From Hysterangium stoloniferum (lineage: Eukaryota; Basidiomycota; Agaricomycetes; Hysterangiales; Hysterangiaceae): a stretch of DNA of 64,000 nt. Position numbers and translations under genes: made by a program. Location: contig WHVD01000015.1 of the NCBI GenBank assembly GCA_015178975.1, forward strand, positions 372,001 to 436,000. Direction: 5' to 3'. Below are positions 10,546-23,386 of this stretch, piece after piece. The notes under the pieces are model-generated. The model had not been told where the DNA came from. It did no database searches and saw nothing but the letters and a program-made list of their open reading frames with translations. Within the stretch, counting starts at the first letter, position 1, and every line of letters begins with the position of its first letter.

Positions 10546-13500
10546 ATGGCATTCACGGGTAATTCGCCTCGCAAGGTCGTTCCTCTCAGTGGGGCAAGCG
10601 ATACCAGACCACAAACTCCTGTAGGGTCTTCTACGACTTTGCGTGCTTTCTTCTGCGGCGTGGTTGTCGAGAGTGGAAGAGATTTGAATTCAGGTAAACA
10701 TTCTCTGTGTTAATGTACCGGACATTTATTTATTATTTTTTTTGTAGATGTGCGAGATTTGGTGGCTTCGCTTGGAGAACACATGCCGAGTGAAGAAGGA
10801 GCCAACGCTACAGATACACTTCATCCAGAATTATCTGTGAACAGCCAGATACCGAGAGTATGGCCGATTTCTCGCTGTTATTCTATCACCTGATTGCTAT
10901 TCTAGTCTCTCCCGACACAGAAATATACTGTGACCAACTCGTCTGCTCTTGCTGACAACCTGAACGAGTTTGTATCTACCGAGCGATCGTATGTAAAGCG
11001 ACTCCGTATTTTGAAGGAGGTGGGATGCATATCGTCTATTGCGCTACATTGAATTAACAGCGGCGCAAGGCTTATGCAGATCCTTTGCGGACTTTTGCCA
11101 AGGCCAAAGATACAGCACTTCTCCCTCCATACGAGGCCAAGATCTTGTTTGGAAACATCGATAATATACTGCCCGTCAATGAAGCATTCCTCTTTGACTT
11201 GGAAAAGATGCTATCTCCTAATGGGTATCAGTCAGTTGGAGGAATCGGGGATGTTGCACTGAAGCATGTGTGTATACGGTCTTCTACACATTACTTTCAC
11301 CTGCTGATCTTTTCGTAGTTTAAAGAACTCGGAGCATTTGGTTGCTATAAACAATACTATTCTAATAGAGAAGAGGCCCAACTAATTTTGAAACGGGAGA
11401 GAATGAAGAAATCTTCAACCGGTTTTGCAGCCTTTGTGGAGGTGGGAATTTATTGTTGTCGTGTGTACGGTTATTAACATATTGGATTGTTCCAGCGCAT
11501 CAAAGATTCCACCTCAGATATACGAAATCGCGTTGGTTTAAGTGAATTATTAATGGATCCCGTACAGCGCATTCCACGGTATACCCTTTTGTGGGACGGT
11601 GAGTAAATACACTTGTCGCTTGATTTGTCGCTAATTGTACCACGTTAGAAATGATTAAGAACATGGCTCTGAACGACCCTCAGCGAGCGAAGCTTGTTGA
11701 GGCTCGTCAAATTGCCCAAAAAGTGGCCAAATGTGATGCTGATGACCATACAAGGCGTGCTGCTGTCATGTATTGCTTGGAGCGTACCGTCGACGACTTT
11801 CCGGTCTGTCATTGTTTTTCAGAGAGTATGTCAGATAACTGACAGTATATATAGCCTGCTCTGATTAGCATTCGGCGTCGCTTGATTGACTGTATCGATG
11901 TAGAAGACGTTCCAGTTGACAATATGCCTTTAGCGTCATCGATGTCAGTTTCGACTACTGCATCTGCATCCTCCGTTATGCCTTGCACATTATTCCTTTT
12001 CGATGACAAACTCATGATCGTTAAACGGCCCAACGCATCTGCTTCAGGGAAGATACTTACCAGCCTTGATCAAGTCGACAAGGCAGCCAAGAATGGCGCA
12101 TTACCCTCGGGTCTTAAGAAGAACGGTATGAGTTTCAAAGGCGTCATTGACATAACCGATATTGTAGCCACTGATGTCGGTATCTTTGGTAAGACTGACT
12201 CTTTGATCACGATCGTCAGTTTTTATTCAAATGAGTAGATTTCCACATGTATTTTGAGAAACCACCCCAAGATCAAACCGAGCGTTGGTCTGGTCGGCCC
12301 TTTCGTTCTTTCTCTGTCGTGCCAACCGGCAGTTCAGATGCTGTCGATACACAAAGTGACAAGCATCGTTTTCTGAAGAATTTATGGACTACCCAAGCGC
12401 TCTTCAGGAGTAAAGAGGGCCGCTCAGTCATCCTTTGCTCAACCGAAAAGGAGGTCGAGGCCAGAGGCGGCCGAATTACTTTAGCTAAAACATACTTCAA
12501 TGTCTATCGGAGAACTGCATATCTAAGCGAACCAGTCAAGGTAAAGCTGCACTTTTGTTATTTTGGCAGACTCTAATTGTATTACTAGCCAAAAGTCGTC
12601 CTGCACGTCGATGCTGGTGGCGCAGCGGATGCATTGCCATTTGGACTTGGTGGCCCGCCGTACGTTATAGTGCGAGTACAACCAATGGCAGGCGAACTAT
12701 GTCGATATGCAGTTACTTCATGCGATCCAGACGATGATGGAGAAGAAGATATTGTACATACAGCCACTGTCCCGTCTCGCATAGTCCAAACAAGTATGTT
12801 CGCTTTCGTTTTTTGAGCTAGCCATATCACCTAACTGTGCCGAACACAGTCCATCAATTTGGGCTATTTAAGTTTCGTACTGGACATAACTCGACACCGT
12901 CAACTCCCACCGCGAGTCTCCGTTCCAGGGCCGCCATCTTCGGGTTAGACGCCATCTCCAGAAACCTATTCCCTGGAGTCATCGGTAAAGGAGGTGATGT
13001 ATTCGGCGCCGTTCTAAATAATAATCACAAGCGATCTCGCTCGGCGACTAGTCGAGCATCAACGCAGACCACCACAACATTAGATAGTGCTGTCAGGTTT
13101 TCCACTCGATCCACATCCACGGCTGCTACATCTTTAATGTTGGATGAGGAGACATATGGCGAAAGTCCCACGAGGAAGTTGCAAAGGGGTCGCAAGTCAC
13201 CTTCGAATATGGCTTCCCCAGATAAAGATCGATCTCGTTCCCAGTCACGGTCCAATTCTGTTTCTAGGCCGGCGACAAGTGGAGACGAAGGACTTGAACC
13301 AGCAAATAAATGTCCTACAGATGAGTCCGATTGGGATCTCAGTGCTCGACTTGAACTTGCCAGGAAGAATAGCCGTAACCAGCATGGTCGAGAGTTACCC
13401 GTGCTTCCTACAAATCCTCCCGTTGAGGACACGATTTATGAAGGTGATAAAGTGCAAGCTATCCCTTTCTTTTGATTAACATATTTTTTTAAAGAGGAAC

Positions 13501-15136
13501 CCCCTGCTGGCCCCGCTATGATTTCTCGTGCTTCGCGGCCTACCACCCCTGTCCCACCTCGATCGACAACGCCTCGAATGGATCCAGCGGAATTACCGCA
13601 CGTCAGTCGCTCTCGCCCTACCTCTGCTCACGGTGATCGTCGACCAGTGGGCCCTAGAGCCCCATCACCTCTTCCACCTCGGAGTCCTGACTATGGCTCA
13701 GAATCACTGGAGCGTGCTCTAGAAAGCACATTGGATCAATTCAATCAAGGTCCACCGTCTACACCTGTTCGGACCCCAAGTAAGGCTTCATCGTCTTTGA
13801 CTTACACTCAACCTCGCCGTCTACCTCTTGAGCCAAAGGCAAATGACGCTGCACCAAGGGGAACAACAGACCTTGCCCAGGCCGGTTCTGTCGAACCTCT
13901 TACGATCAAGAAGAAGGTTTCATTACGTTCAAACCCAGGTAAAGGGTCCTCCCCTATTTCTAGACATCGCTCCACACAGATACCTACACGAACAACATCA
14001 ACACGAACATCCCCACAAGTGCGTGGCGTCAAACGCACAATGTCGTTAAATGATCACAACAAGCCGGACTTGTCTGATCGATTACTGATAACTGCTCAAT
14101 CAACCCGCGAAGACGTATGTCATTTAGAGAATTCGATAACATTTGGCTGACCCTTTTTGAAGGTTGATTCCGTCCGACGAGTGGTGAAACGTATCAAACT
14201 CGAGGTTAACACATGGAAGAGTACTCTTACTAGCGATAGTGATACCCAAGACAGTGAGGTGGAGTTTGCAACGGCAAAGACCAATGTTCTTCCACGTTCA
14301 CCTCATACTCGGCAGCTGTCCCCAGTAAGTGATTTCGCATGTCCTGTTTCTTCTAGTTCCAAATTTATGTTTTTTTTGTTGCTGCAAGGCTAAATCTGAG
14401 GCTGAGGCGAGGAAAGAAGAGTTGCGCCAGCTTATCGCCATGAGGCGGGCAGACAGTCCTTTCCGACGACTCCCGGCAGTAAATTCTCCTAAAAAGCCTT
14501 CCCACAGCCACATGAAACACGCTCCTCCCCGCTTACAAGAATGGACAGAAACTGTTGACACCCTTGTAGGGCAGTCCGAACGAGAATTAAAGCGCGCAGC
14601 AGCCAATCAAGAACTTCTGTTGAACGACTTGAAGTTCCTGGTCGCAGAGCATAAGGAAAAGGCTTCAGAGATCATGGCCATCAAAGCAGAACTTCAGAAC
14701 TCCAAGAGACAGTGCGAGCTAGTGAGGAAGCTGTTCGATGATGCCGCTGTTGAGAATGATATTCTTCACAAGGTAGGAACACTTTGATTCTTACGACAGT
14801 GTCATACTCACTGGAATAATTCAGGCCTTCAATGAAGAGTTGGACGGCATGTTCAACGACGCCAACATGCCAGAGTCTGACGCATGGTCTGCCATGACCA
14901 AGGACCTTCGGGAAACGAAAGCGGCACGGAATGATCTAAAACGCGAAAATGCGTAAGTTAAAGAGAACGATCACTATATTTATCTCACATGCTATGTAGT
15001 ACCCTCAAACGCAAGTTGGCAGAAGTCGAGCTTCAAAAGGAACAGTAAGTTGATCACCACCATTTGATATCTATCTATTGCTCACAATTCTGACAGATGG
15101 GGTGCGTTATTAAGGGCTCATGGACTCATTCCTTGA
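10546..15136 (+). CDS. RhoGEF with DH and PH-like domains and C-terminal coiled coil
   Basis: Predicted exchange factor that loads GTP on Rho/Cdc42 GTPases at the cell cortex. About 17 exons were followed by eye in one frame from MAFTGNSPRK to the end LLRAHGLIP (TGA 15134-15136). The DH domain begins LNEFVSTERSYVKRLRIL and continues DPLRTFAKAKD, NIDNILPVNEAFLFDLEK and FGCYKQYYSN, to the conserved LSELLMDPVQRIPRYTLL helix. A PH-like segment follows (PCTLFLFDDKLMIVKRP, GVIDITDIVATDVG, then KNLWTTQALFRS). After this comes a long Ser/Pro-rich disordered region (about 12900-14300) and a coiled coil (NQELLLNDLKFLVAEH, LRETKAARNDLKREN). I do not assign it to a named yeast GEF. It is convergent with a second RhoGEF gene. 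Confidence 0.85.
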
Positions 15137-15450
15137 CTGTTACTTGTCATTCCTATTCTTATCCTCTTGTATCACTGAGCGGTCATGTATCGTATTGCGT
15201 TTATTTATACAATTTAAGCCACCTGACGATGTATAAATGGACCTTACGAAATTTTGATCATTGTTACCGTACCTCATCTTGAGACTAGGATATGTAAGGT
15301 TAATTAGCAAGTGATGTAAACAGTTGGCAATCTTAATCTTCATTTGGGTATTTTTTCTTCATCGCTAAACGACTCGAGTACTAAAATAATCTTTACGTTA
15401 CAAACAAAAATGCCAATGGAAAGAGGTACACGTGCAACATTGCGAATCAA
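15137..15450. other. Shared 3' flank of two convergent RhoGEF genes
   Basis: 314 bp of AT-rich sequence between the two stop codons. No ORF or RNA gene is recognised. It presumably carries both polyadenylation regions. Confidence 0.5.
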
Positions 15451-18400
15451 TTATCGACATAGCATTTTTCGAATACTGCGTCTGGAGTTTAAGGTAATAA
15501 TAGAGCCGGATGGAGCCGGCTTTGCAGTCTTTTCGCCGGAAAAATCTTGGGAAGGGGTGACAGATGCTGGAAGCGCCTGGCGTGTCATGTCGTGTGTTAC
15601 TTGTGTAGACGGAGGTTCTATACCTGAATCGGGAGGTAAAATAGTAAGAAGCGATGAAGCCGGCGGAGAGGGAGGTAAGCTTGACGCGCGTCTTCTAGAG
15701 AAGACCGACTTGTCGCAGGGTTGGGACAAATTAGGAGAGGCGTCCACAAAAGTGCGTGGCGTATCGGGGACTTGCTGCAAGGAGTATCGCTTATTCGTCA
15801 CGCGACGAACGAGCCCCTTGAAGCTGCCAACGAGCGAACTAGTACGGCGGTGGGATTGCGAGTTGTCTGGATGATTAAAGATAGATGACACGTGAGACGC
15901 GTCATGATGCTCGCTTTCTTCAGATATGGACGTGCGGGTTACATCAGATGGCTGTAGGCACTGTTCTCGATATACAACTTGGGCAGCTGAACCATCCTCA
16001 CCCTCAGTGTCTTTGGGACGTGAAGAAACGAGGGGCAGGAGGGCAGGTCCTCGAATACGTGCAGCAGGTTTATGTCGGACAGACGGTGGCAGTTGTCGTA
16101 CTGTCTCATCGTCTAGATCAAGGTTGACAATACTACTACGAGATATATGTGTGATTATCTGACTTCCCCGGCGCACCAGTTTGCCTGTTGCGGCAATAGC
16201 CATTGTTTGTGGTGGGTGAGTGAACTTGGGCGGAGGAAAGATAACTTCATCCCGCATTTGCGCCTGACTACGCAGCGAAAAGAAGAGGTCAGATAGAACA
16301 TCGGCAAGGTCGCGATCGAGGGCGTCGCGCTCCGTTTGGGGAACTCGTTTTAAAAGAGGAGGGGGCCCGTCTGTCACTGAGAAGAGTCTAGTCCCTGGAT
16401 TAGAAATGCTTGAACGATTCCGTGTGGTACTGCGGAGGAAACTGTGGGAACGGGTATATTCGCTTATAGAAACTTTGGAGGGAGATGGAGGCATGGTGGG
16501 CTGCGGCATGACATCCGAAAAGTGGTTCTCACTTGACGTTGGGGATGCTGGCACCTCAGAAGTTTGTAAGTGGAGACTCGACGTTGGCTCGCGAATGCAG
16601 GATGATTGCATTCGTCGTGACTGATTGATTGCCCTGGTCCATATATCTTTTTCGGTTTCGCAGGCCGCTGAAATCTCGAAATGATGATCAGCGTAAGACA
16701 ATCTGAAGGCATGTGAGATGATAGCTAGAAGATAAGGATCAAACGACCATATTAGAAGATATGGTACGGGAGATAAATACCATCGTCCTCATGGATATCG
16801 ACCAGGTCGAAAGGACCCACGTTGAACCAATACTTGAAGCGATATGTCGGTCCTTTCGAGCCCTTCCCAGATTTCACGAGAAGAAGATATCCCCCCGGAT
16901 AAAGAAACGCGCCGACATATTTAATTCGCACAGGCTGGACAGCAGGTGTTGAGATGTGGTGGTGGTATACGACGTCGAACGAGCCCGCAAGCATACAAAC
17001 TCCAAGGGATTCGACAAAAGCGCGTGTTACAACCTGCCTTGTAAGTCAGCAAGATGCACACGTAATGTCGGAAAGACAATGAACAAACCGGATGGGACTC
17101 GATACGCTCCAATATCAGTTTAGTCTTTTCCACACTATCCCGTTCTCGCCTTGCCTCGTCGACACGCGTCGCCACACCACGCATACACTCTACAGCCTCA
17201 GCAACAGCAACGTCAGCGCTCATACCATGTACTTTATCGCGTAAGCTTTCCAACATGAGAGGATACTTGCAAATACGTTGGATAGGTTTTATTAAAAGGT
17301 CTTGAAAACGTAATCGAGAGCCAGATTGTGACGGTCGGGAAGCAGTCATTAAGGAATCGTACGATTGACTTCGTGCGCCCATAGGTGAGTTGATGAGCTG
17401 AGGCGCAGGCGGGGAAGGTGAGTCGGCTTTCGAAGGGGTCGCGAATGTAACGGTGCGTGATGAAGTCAGTTTTGGACTTGCAGGGCACGAAGTGTCGGGG
17501 CGGCATGAGGAGGACGGCACTTGTTGGGCCTCAGGATCGGGGCTATCAACACGCACATGGGTGTCGCCACATCTCGCACACAACTCCTCAAAATCCTTCC
17601 ACTCGGGCCGACTTTGTTCTGGACGCAAAAGACGGAGCGTCTCGGGCTGACAGGAACAGAAAAATTGGTACAAGTCAAACGATGGCGCCTTGATAACGAA
17701 AAGTTGTTATATAAAAAATGGAAAATGGCGCTATATAATAGCAACTATACCTCACAAATAAACAGACACGCAACCCGTTCTATAGCTTCATCAACGCTCG
17801 CTCCATATCCTGCATGCGTGCTCGCTTCTTGAAGGGCGCGCATAAACCTCTCATGGACCCATAGAATATCATAGGCACCACGCGCCAATTCCGCTACGGA
17901 ATCGAGAATGTGTTGTTGGAGTGGCAATGCTGTTAATTGTGGAAGATACACCTACGCAAAATCAGATCAGATACACAATTGTGGGGAAAATAATACAAAA
18001 ATACTTGCATTTGCCAGCTTTCGCAAGTCACGCACATAGTCGGCCTCAGTTTGCACTATTTCCATCAAAGCATGCCATCGTCGTAGCCCATACAATGAAT
18101 CAGGACTTTCTACAATATTCGTTGCATATGTATCCGACGTGTGCGTCTCCAAGCTCTCTCCTGCGTTGCAATCCTCTTGCTGCTGGGGTGATATATTTGT
18201 CGTTCTCGCGTCATGATCCGTAGTAGAGCACCCTGCGCTGTATATTGTGGGTAGTAAATCCTCATTTGCGAAGAAGAACATTCGATCCCAGTCCGATGCA
18301 TCGGAAGAGTCCGGATGAGTCCCGCTAGCATGGTCATAATCACTCGCTAAAACGAGTCGCGCGCGTGTACGTGGCTGAGGCACCGAGATTGGCACAGATG

Positions 18401-19050
18401 AATCTTGTGTGGGTGTGAACGGGAAAGGTATGATCGGCACCACCCTGGATCTCGGGGTTTTAGATAAGCGATGAAGTGCCGAGAAAGCCGATGGGAACGA
18501 CAATAACGAATTGGGACTTGATGGACCCGAAGAGGACGCAGGAGACTCTGCAAGATGAACAACGCCTGCACATGGATTCCTCACATGGCCCAAGACTGGG
18601 GATGCAGGTTGAGATATCGATGATGGGACTGCGCCCATACCAGACGGCGAAACGCGGCCTGAGATACTAAATGACAAACGAGGATGCGAACGCAGACTTG
18701 AGAGAATGGGTGAGGGCGACGGACTAGGGGGTATCGACAGCGACGAACTTGCAACTTGCATATTTGAGGATATTATGAACGTCCGGCGGGCTAGGAACAC
18801 GGGAACAATATGTGCCCAAATAAGGTACGGCAGCGCTGTAGGGTCAACTACCGGACAATAGGGCACACCGAACGCAATGAGCAGCAAAAACCGCTGTAAG
18901 AGAAGAAGCTATCCACCTTATCGTCCGTGTCCGGACGTATGGAGTCACCGGGCGCCCTGTACAAAAATAATTTTGATACAGGGTCTGGGGATGACGAGGA
19001 AGTATCAATGATTACTCTGGGAGGGTGCCACTTTGGTGGCTTACCTTTAG
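15451..19050 (-). CDS. Second RhoGEF (DH plus PH-like), 5' end uncertain
   Basis: A distinct Rho exchange factor. The 5' part reads KLFLYRAPGDSIRPDTDD then FLLLIAFGVPYCPVVDPTA, followed by a Ser/Pro-rich region. The DH domain starts RRWHALMEIVQTEADYVRDL and continues VYLPQLTALPLQQHIL and AYDILWVHERFMRAL. The conserved LRFQDLLIKPIQRICKYPL helix is in the exon ending near 17100. Downstream exons give a PH-like segment (FDVVYHHH, VRIKYVGAFLYPGGYLLLVK, FDLVDIHEDD, HHFEISAACETEKDIWTRAI), then a low-complexity Ser-rich tail to TAA 15453-15451. The start is not settled: the open frame reaches about 19072 without an ATG, so a further 5' exon or the internal ATG near 18762 may be used. The step between DTDD and FLLL would need a 23-nt intron (18916-18894) or a frame change. 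Confidence 0.75.
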
Positions 19051-19079
19051 TGGAGCGGAAGAGACACAGCAATGAATAC

Positions 19080-21247
19080 TATTAATGAAATTATTATTAT
19101 TATTAAGTCGATTATCCCACCGGAGGAAACAAATGATCGATCGAGTCGGACAATTCCTCTGACGTGAGGATAAGGAAACACACCGAGTTAAGCCCGTTGC
19201 TTGAATAAGTCCGACCTTCAGAAGCGACTTCGCTCAAGGACAACCCACTCACCACGTCACGTTGCAACTTTTGGGAGTGTGCGCAAGCTGAATCCAGATA
19301 GAAGACAACGGATAAGGTAGATTTTTGCCTAACTCTTTTGAGGGTAATATGACGATCCGTGATAACTGCATTAAGTCACATTGCAAAAAAGTCATGGGTG
19401 ATAAATTGATGTTCGAGTCAGCCTCAGACCACAAGGTGGGTACGAGATCGTGACCTACAAAGATGGAGGACAACGGTCTCTTGTAAACGTGGACACTGGG
19501 AGAGTTACTTGGAAATTAATTCTTGCAGGACGAAATGGCAATGAGGAGTCCAGAGTGCAATTCTGAGGTGAAACTGGAATTAAATGGGCACCAAACAGTA
19601 AAAACTCGGTACGAACGAGGTAATTGTGAGAGAAAATTGGAAAAGTTGTGGGAGTCGTTTCTGTGGGAAATTAAGGGGAAGATTTCCTGCGAATAGGATA
19701 CAAAGCTAGACAGTGTAGCCTTCCTGACAAGCCAAAGATGAAGGTAAAAATCGTATTTCGTTTCGCTAGAACACGTCCACTATACCAAGTGGACAATTAA
19801 AGGGGTAGCGACGACAAAATTGCCTGAAGTTTCTGATAGCTGAAGCGAGGCTCTCAGACTGGGACAGAATACTAGTAACTCGCTAGTACTGGCCAATGCA
19901 GCAGACAGCTCAGAAATTGACACTGGTATGTAGGCTCGACGGTGGCGACGACAAGGAAGAAGGGAAAGGAGCGACTGGTTACTAGATATAGGATTATAGG
20001 ATTATCGATGTTCCAAAATATTCTATGTTGAACATTATGGAGTTATGTAAGCAGCGTAACCGCAATGTGTTGGTCGTCTGGTTATTCCATGTACTTGATT
20101 GAAATACTTGGGTTCGCTTGCCTGAAAGTCAATTACCCTAATAATAATTCCCCAGGAGATATCCGTTATTGGCTGTTGAATATGAAATACATTGCGCCAC
20201 TTTCCAATCATGCAACGTGCTATCTTTCCTACATCTTTGGATACACTTTCTCGGATCCTTTATATTGGCCGAACTTAGGAACGCCTTAACTGTTAACTTC
20301 GTGCAACAACGTTGTCGCCTATATCGTGCACCTACGAAAGGAAGACTAGAACGGATATTTTAATGAATGAATTGGAGATAGAACCCGTGGAAAGCCTGTC
20401 GTTAGGTGGTTTCCTTCAGGCGGACGCGACAAGTCACCTTGTCACGACCTCGAAGTTGTTTGTCACACGGGAAAATCGGAATGATATCATCCGTGGAAGG
20501 TGGTAGCATTATAATATCCAGGGATCAGCACAAGTCTTGTGGCGGTGACATGAAGATTGCGTCGTCCGCTCATAATATGGCCTTCCTTTTCCCCCTTTGC
20601 GTCTATACTGGCATACTATTTGGCAAATCGGGAGTAATGATAATAGTACCAGCTGAGAAGAATGACACATGGTTGTACGATGAACCTTCGGGGATTATAT
20701 TTGATAGCTATTATAGCTTGAAAGCCTCTTATTATATTTAGGGTGCTCTAATAAGTCTCGGGCTTCAACTAGGCATGCCTTAATTTAAGGACATATTAGG
20801 TGATAGTAAGCCTGAGTGTAGCATTTCAAAGTATGACTTGACGAACGAACTGTTTACTGCACTGCTTGACGTTATGCGGAAACTTGGAGGATGCATCTGG
20901 CTTGCTTGAAACATGTCGAGATTCCGTAATTCCTCCAGTAGGACGGCGTATAATAACCGGGTGGTTGAGTCCTGATATTTATTCAAATCAACTCGACATT
21001 AATATTGTGCATGTGGTCTTTCAGGACAAGAGGGGGGATTCGTAATTAACCTCTCCGGCAAGATGTTTTAATACCAGGGCCGGCAAGTTAGGCTTTGATC
21101 CTGTAGGTGTATCCCTGCAAAAATTTAAACCGAGCAATATACTATACCTATGCCCTTGCGGTCATGAGATTAGGAATGATAATTCGTCCTGCCAAGTGAT
21201 ACATCGGAGGCACATATAATAACTAGTGAGGCTTACTATAATAATTT
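19080..21247. other. 2.2-kb gene-poor stretch
   Basis: A (TTA)n-like run sits at 19081-19110. ORFs at 19249-19473 (-), 20065-20289 (+) and 20406-20741 (+) show no domain, no intron-linked continuation and no convincing start context. The inverted repeat GTCCACT...AGTGGAC near 19770 is small. This is the upstream region of the second RhoGEF and the downstream region of the transporter gene, possibly old repeat DNA. Confidence 0.4.
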
Positions 21248-23079
21248 TTAGAAAGTTCCTCTCCAAGACCCTAATGCGAGTCTTTTAGAAACGGACAACA
21301 CGCAGGCTCCAAGAATGAACATTGATCCTGCGTATGCACCAACACTATGGAAACCATTGCTAGCGGTTCGAATAGCACCCGCAATCGGGGTGCCAGCAAT
21401 TGTCCCAAAGGCAGCACACTAGGTGGTATGTCAGCATGTAATGTAAAGAATAAATATTAATAATCCTACCGTGGTCACCATTCCTACACGCCGTCCCAGA
21501 TCACCTACTGTTCCCATTTTACTGGGAGCATTTGGCAACAATCCAACAAATCCCCCATTACAACAGCCATAAATGAAAGCGACTATAACGAGCGGAGCCA
21601 TAGAGGTGGCATATGGCCATGCGAACAAAACGATCCCCCCTAAGAAAACGACTGGAATTTGGACATTCAAAGCACCGTAGCGGTCAGCAAGTAAGCCGAC
21701 GGTCACACGCCCAATGAATGATCCTGAGTTGGCGATGGAAATGAGATAGACAGTGATGGAGGGCGATAGTCCTGCTTCCTGTGCAGCGGAATCGAAATAG
21801 ATGAGGGGGACATAAAACCCCAAAAACACAAGGTCCATTCCGATGACTAGAGTCGAAGCAGCACGAATTTAGCATTCACAGAAGATTAGAGGCGGAGACA
21901 AGAAAAAGGATCAGGCCGACGACGTACTGTAGAGAACAAATGGAGGGTGCTTGAACATCGCAAAATTGAATAAACCCCCTTTGAGGTTACGAGGTGGGAA
22001 ACGAGGACGAAGAAGCTAAGTAAAACGGTAAATGTTGGAAGTAAAAAAAAACGTTCGAGGCATGCACGGACTAAATTGATCGCCACCAGCGGCACGAGCA
22101 GTATAAATCCCAGAATGCGGATGGTCCATGGATATCCTACCCGTTTCAGAAGAATTCGTGTGACGATGGGCAAGAGCGTTCCTCCAGCAGGTGATCCAGC
22201 CGCAACAATACCGAATGAAAGGAAACGCCGCTTTAAAACTGAAAACAACTAAGTTAAGTTATATAATATATAATGAATCCATACACCAATGCATCACGCA
22301 GGCAGGCGTGGGTCCAAATAGAAGACCGGCAGAAAACTATTTTTTTTAGCAAAAACGTTGAAACAGCAATGCATTTTAATACACACTCCAACTACGACTC
22401 CCTGGCATAGAAGTAGTTGCCAATATGTTTTGCACTCGGAGACTAGAAATACACCAGTTATAAAGAGTGTGCTGGAGACATGCAGTGGAATTCGGAAATG
22501 GCCGAGGTCAAGAGTTCGACCCGTGATGACGTTCTATATAATTGTAATCATATATGCTGAACTATTGTAATGAACAACATTTACCGGGAAGAAAACGAGC
22601 GCAGTCTGCATCGACCCAATCCATGATCTAGCAATGTGAAAACTGGAGGTGACATCCGATATATATGCCGACTCACATGCTAGCTCGTGAATTATGGGGA
22701 AGGAGGGTCTTTTGGTAGTAGGTCTGGAAGACACCGTAACTGTTCACGAAGCCAAATCTAACAATTCTCGTTTGAATGAAGCATATATGGACTGAACAAA
22801 TGATGTTCACGTTGCGAAAAATACACAAAATCCCTGTAGTTCAAGTATAAAGTAAGACGGTTGCATCGATATACAAATGATTAGCCTTACCGCAAACACG
22901 ACAGACCAGGCCTTTAGCCCACCATCTGGGTATTCCTCGATTTCAGGGGGAGGCGATTTCGTTGTGAAAGTCGGCAGCCCAATTGAAATCTGTTCCGAGC
23001 TCTCAAGCTTAGATTGCTCAAGCTCAAGCTCTGATTCGTGACCATGATGTGTGCTATCGTTCATAAAATTGGGGGGCAT
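21248..23079 (-). CDS. MFS transporter, fungal monocarboxylate-transporter type
   Basis: Twelve-helix plasma-membrane carrier of the fungal MCT/Mch branch; the substrate cannot be told. ATG 23079 starts an acidic cytosolic N-terminus leading to EYPDGGLKAWSVVF, the hallmark before helix 1. Several short exons rebuild FGFVNSYGVFQTYYQKTLL, SWIGSMQTALVFFPG and GLLFGPTPACVMHW. They continue with FGIVAAGSPAGGTLLPIV, MDLVFLGFYVPLIYF and GSFIGRVTVGLLADRYGALN, a motif-A-like loop. The last exon ends near TAA 21250-21248. At least eight introns are needed. No in-frame stop was found in the exons followed, so the gene looks functional. Confidence 0.83.
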
Positions 23080-23386
23080 GGTGATATCGATACCTTGAAG
23101 GAAAAATTTATAAAAGTACTTATATAGATGCGGAAACGTCCAGAATGACTACAGATCTATTCGTCAATCAAGCCATCCTAATTTGCTCTTCTATTACTCA
23201 ATAAAAATCTGGGGGCCTGATATCGCTGTGATTTAATAGAACTTTAAATATGTAGCAAGCGGTGTGCCTGCTAAGTACATGTTGGCAAGATCTGTGTCTA
23301 TATCTAAAAATTGTCACAGGGTGACCACTTGGCTTAGATAACATCCCTCGACACGAAACGACCTCCCCGTAAGTAGAAACCGATTC
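23080..23386. promoter_or_regulatory. Divergent intergenic region, transporter / Reb1-like gene
   Basis: 307 bp between the start codons of the minus-strand transporter and the plus-strand Myb gene. It must hold both promoters. It is AT-rich; no defined element was recognised. Confidence 0.45.

Noticed and set aside
22485..22530. tRNA-like GAGTTCGACCC stretch
   Set aside because: It is inside an exon of the MFS transporter and no acceptor or anticodon stem pairs around it.
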